From the NCBI GenBank assembly GCA_031264885.1, contig JAISDM010000292.1:1-5745 (forward strand): a stretch of DNA of 5,745 nt, given 5' to 3'. This DNA is from Peptococcaceae bacterium (GTDB taxonomy: Bacteria > Bacillota > Peptococcia > DRI-13 > UBA5745). Position 1 is the stretch's first letter, and every line of letters starts with the position of its first letter. Of this stretch, positions 5,089-5,745 are shown piece after piece. A program made the translations under genes and the position numbers. Below the pieces are notes generated by a model, which saw only the letters and a list, made by a program, of their open reading frames with translations, searched no databases and was not told the DNA's origin.

Positions 5089-5574
5089 TTACGCGGCCTC
5101 AAATGGCCCGAACTGATTCACGTGTACTTCCCACAGCGCGGACCGCAGCCCCTGATCCATCCACCAGACGCTTTTGACCCGGACAATGGCATCTTTAGGC
5201 AACTTGGCGTCCTCCGCTTTCGGAACCAAAGCGCGGACGCCGTATTTCTCAGGCAGACCGGCGTCGGAAGGCAGTATCCCGGCATAAGACATATCGAGAA
5301 TTCTAAACATTTGAAAGAAATCCCCGGGAAGCGGCTCCCGGATCCACTTAGGCTCGAAGCTCCAAGGACGCGTCTCCAGTTTCTCCGGCAAAGCATACAG
5401 CCACACGCATCCCTCCAGTTCCAAATTTGTCAGTCTTCCCTCTTGAACCACATATGCCAGCCTGTTTAAAGCTTCGTTCCCTCCCATGAATACGCGCCCC
5501 GACAGGGTCACCCGTTCCTGGGGCCGCAATGTCTCCCATTGCGGCATGTCCAAAGGAAGCGTACATTCCCGCAT
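5089..5574 (-). CDS. Diverged fumarase/tartrate dehydratase beta-subunit-like protein, probably without the usual active site
   Basis: This 161-residue cytosolic protein has no signal peptide or membrane span. Three segments resemble the beta subunit (C-terminal, Fumerase_C) of class I fumarase/L-tartrate dehydratase by eye: TLPLDMPQWETLRPQERVTLSGRVF (5-29), where the family has a TLPL...LKVGD.V.LSG.IYT start; NLELEGCVWLYALP (50-63), matching ...DLKGQVIYYVGP; and WMDQGLRSALWEVHVNQFGPFEA (138-160), matching ...EDLGMEAIW...VEDFP. Family catalytic features are missing: DAAHKR is NEALNR (33-38), and neither a GPTTSxRMD-like loop nor IGKG is present. No alpha subunit is adjacent. I infer a degenerate or repurposed paralogue, function unknown. 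The start at 5574 follows an AGGA-type site about 9 nt upstream. It converges with gatB. Confidence 0.65.
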   Translation of the reverse strand: MRECTLPLDMPQWETLRPQERVTLSGRVFMGGNEALNRLAYVVQEGRLTNLELEGCVWLYALPEKLETRPWSFEPKWIREPLPGDFFQMFRILDMSYAGILPSDAGLPEKYGVRALVPKAEDAKLPKDAIVRVKSVWWMDQGLRSALWEVHVNQFGPFEAA

Positions 5575-5593
5575 CTTTTCTCATCCTCTCTTT

Positions 5594-5622
5594 ACTATAA
5601 TAGCTTCAATTCGCAGTTTAAA
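5594..5622 (-). promoter_or_regulatory. Possible promoter of the fumarase-beta-like gene
   Basis: On the minus strand there is TTTAAA (5622-5617), a 17-bp spacer and TATAGT (5599-5594). A start near 5587 would leave a very short leader of about 13 nt that includes AGGA. That closeness to the ribosome site is unusual and lowers confidence. Confidence 0.4.
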
Positions 5623-5688
5623 CCGGCATCCGGCGGAGGGGGAGGATGACGGCCGATTAGGCGGAGCGTTTTAGAATTTCTAGGCGAA

Positions 5689-5745
5689 ATTTGCGTCCGC
5701 AAAAGCCACTGTCTGAGCGGAGCGAGTTTGGCTTTTGCAGCAAAT
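5689..5745. repeat. Long imperfect hairpin running into the right edge
   Basis: GCAAAAGCCA (5699-5708) pairs perfectly with TGGCTTTTGC (5729-5738) around a 20-nt loop containing GAGCGGAGCGAG. The outer ATTTGC (5689-5694) pairs with GCAAAT (5740-5745) across a small internal loop. The stem may extend past the window. No T-run follows on either strand, so it looks more like a repeat element or the edge of a structured RNA than a terminator. The stretch 5623-5688 shows no gene I can support. Confidence 0.55.

Noticed and set aside
4355..5116. 253-residue plus-strand frame over gatB and the repeat
   Set aside because: Arg/His-rich frameshifted shadow of gatB that continues through the dispersed repeat.
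5653..5659. Short plus-strand reading frame after GGAGG (ATG ACG GCC GAT TAG, near 5646-5660)
   Set aside because: It encodes only four residues, with no promoter or conservation argument.

Overview
The window reads as a chromosomal segment of a GC-rich member of the Bacillota, probably Clostridia. This rests on strong Shine-Dalgarno sites, TTANNN/TATAAT-type promoters, a complete GatCAB amidotransferase operon, a Fic protein of a type common in clostridia, and a tiny holin-like toxin of the Bacillota kind. No species can be named from the sequence alone.

Layout, left to right. (1) 1-508, minus strand: the first 169 residues of HisH (histidine biosynthesis), cut by the left edge. Its visible 3' part becomes a very GC-rich, Gly/Asp/Arg/Ala-rich stretch that does not look like HisH. 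(2) 509-815: a compact unit that looks like a type I toxin-antitoxin locus. A 28-residue single-membrane-span peptide is encoded rightward (626-712). A roughly 85-nt antisense RNA is predicted leftward (about 785 to 701) from a perfect TTGACA/TATAAT promoter, ending at a hairpin plus T-run inside the toxin's last codons. (3) 816-1583, minus strand: a short Fic AMP-transferase-type protein with an N-terminal self-inhibitory motif. Its stop codon lies inside the -35 box of the antisense RNA promoter, so fic readthrough would also make antitoxin RNA. (4) 1593-1705: a divergent promoter region with a perfect 22-bp palindrome between fic and gatC. (5) 1706-4934, plus strand: gatC, gatA and gatB, a tight operon for the amidotransferase that makes Gln-tRNAGln and/or Asn-tRNAAsn from the mischarged precursors. 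(6) 4935-5088: a dispersed-repeat-like nested inverted repeat between convergent genes. (7) 5089-5574, minus strand: a small orphan protein that I read as a diverged relative of the beta subunit/C-terminal domain of class I fumarase/tartrate dehydratase, apparently without the family's active-site motifs. (8) 5575-5745: its promoter region and a long imperfect hairpin running into the right edge.

How the parts relate: HisH and GatCAB are housekeeping functions. The toxin/antisense RNA/fic block (about 600-1660) sits between them and looks accessory. It has the weakest strand composition skew, and two toxin-type genes are interlocked through one shared leftward transcript. The features most worth follow-up are this interlocked block, the low-complexity stretch in HisH, and the catalytically degenerate fumarase-beta-like orphan.
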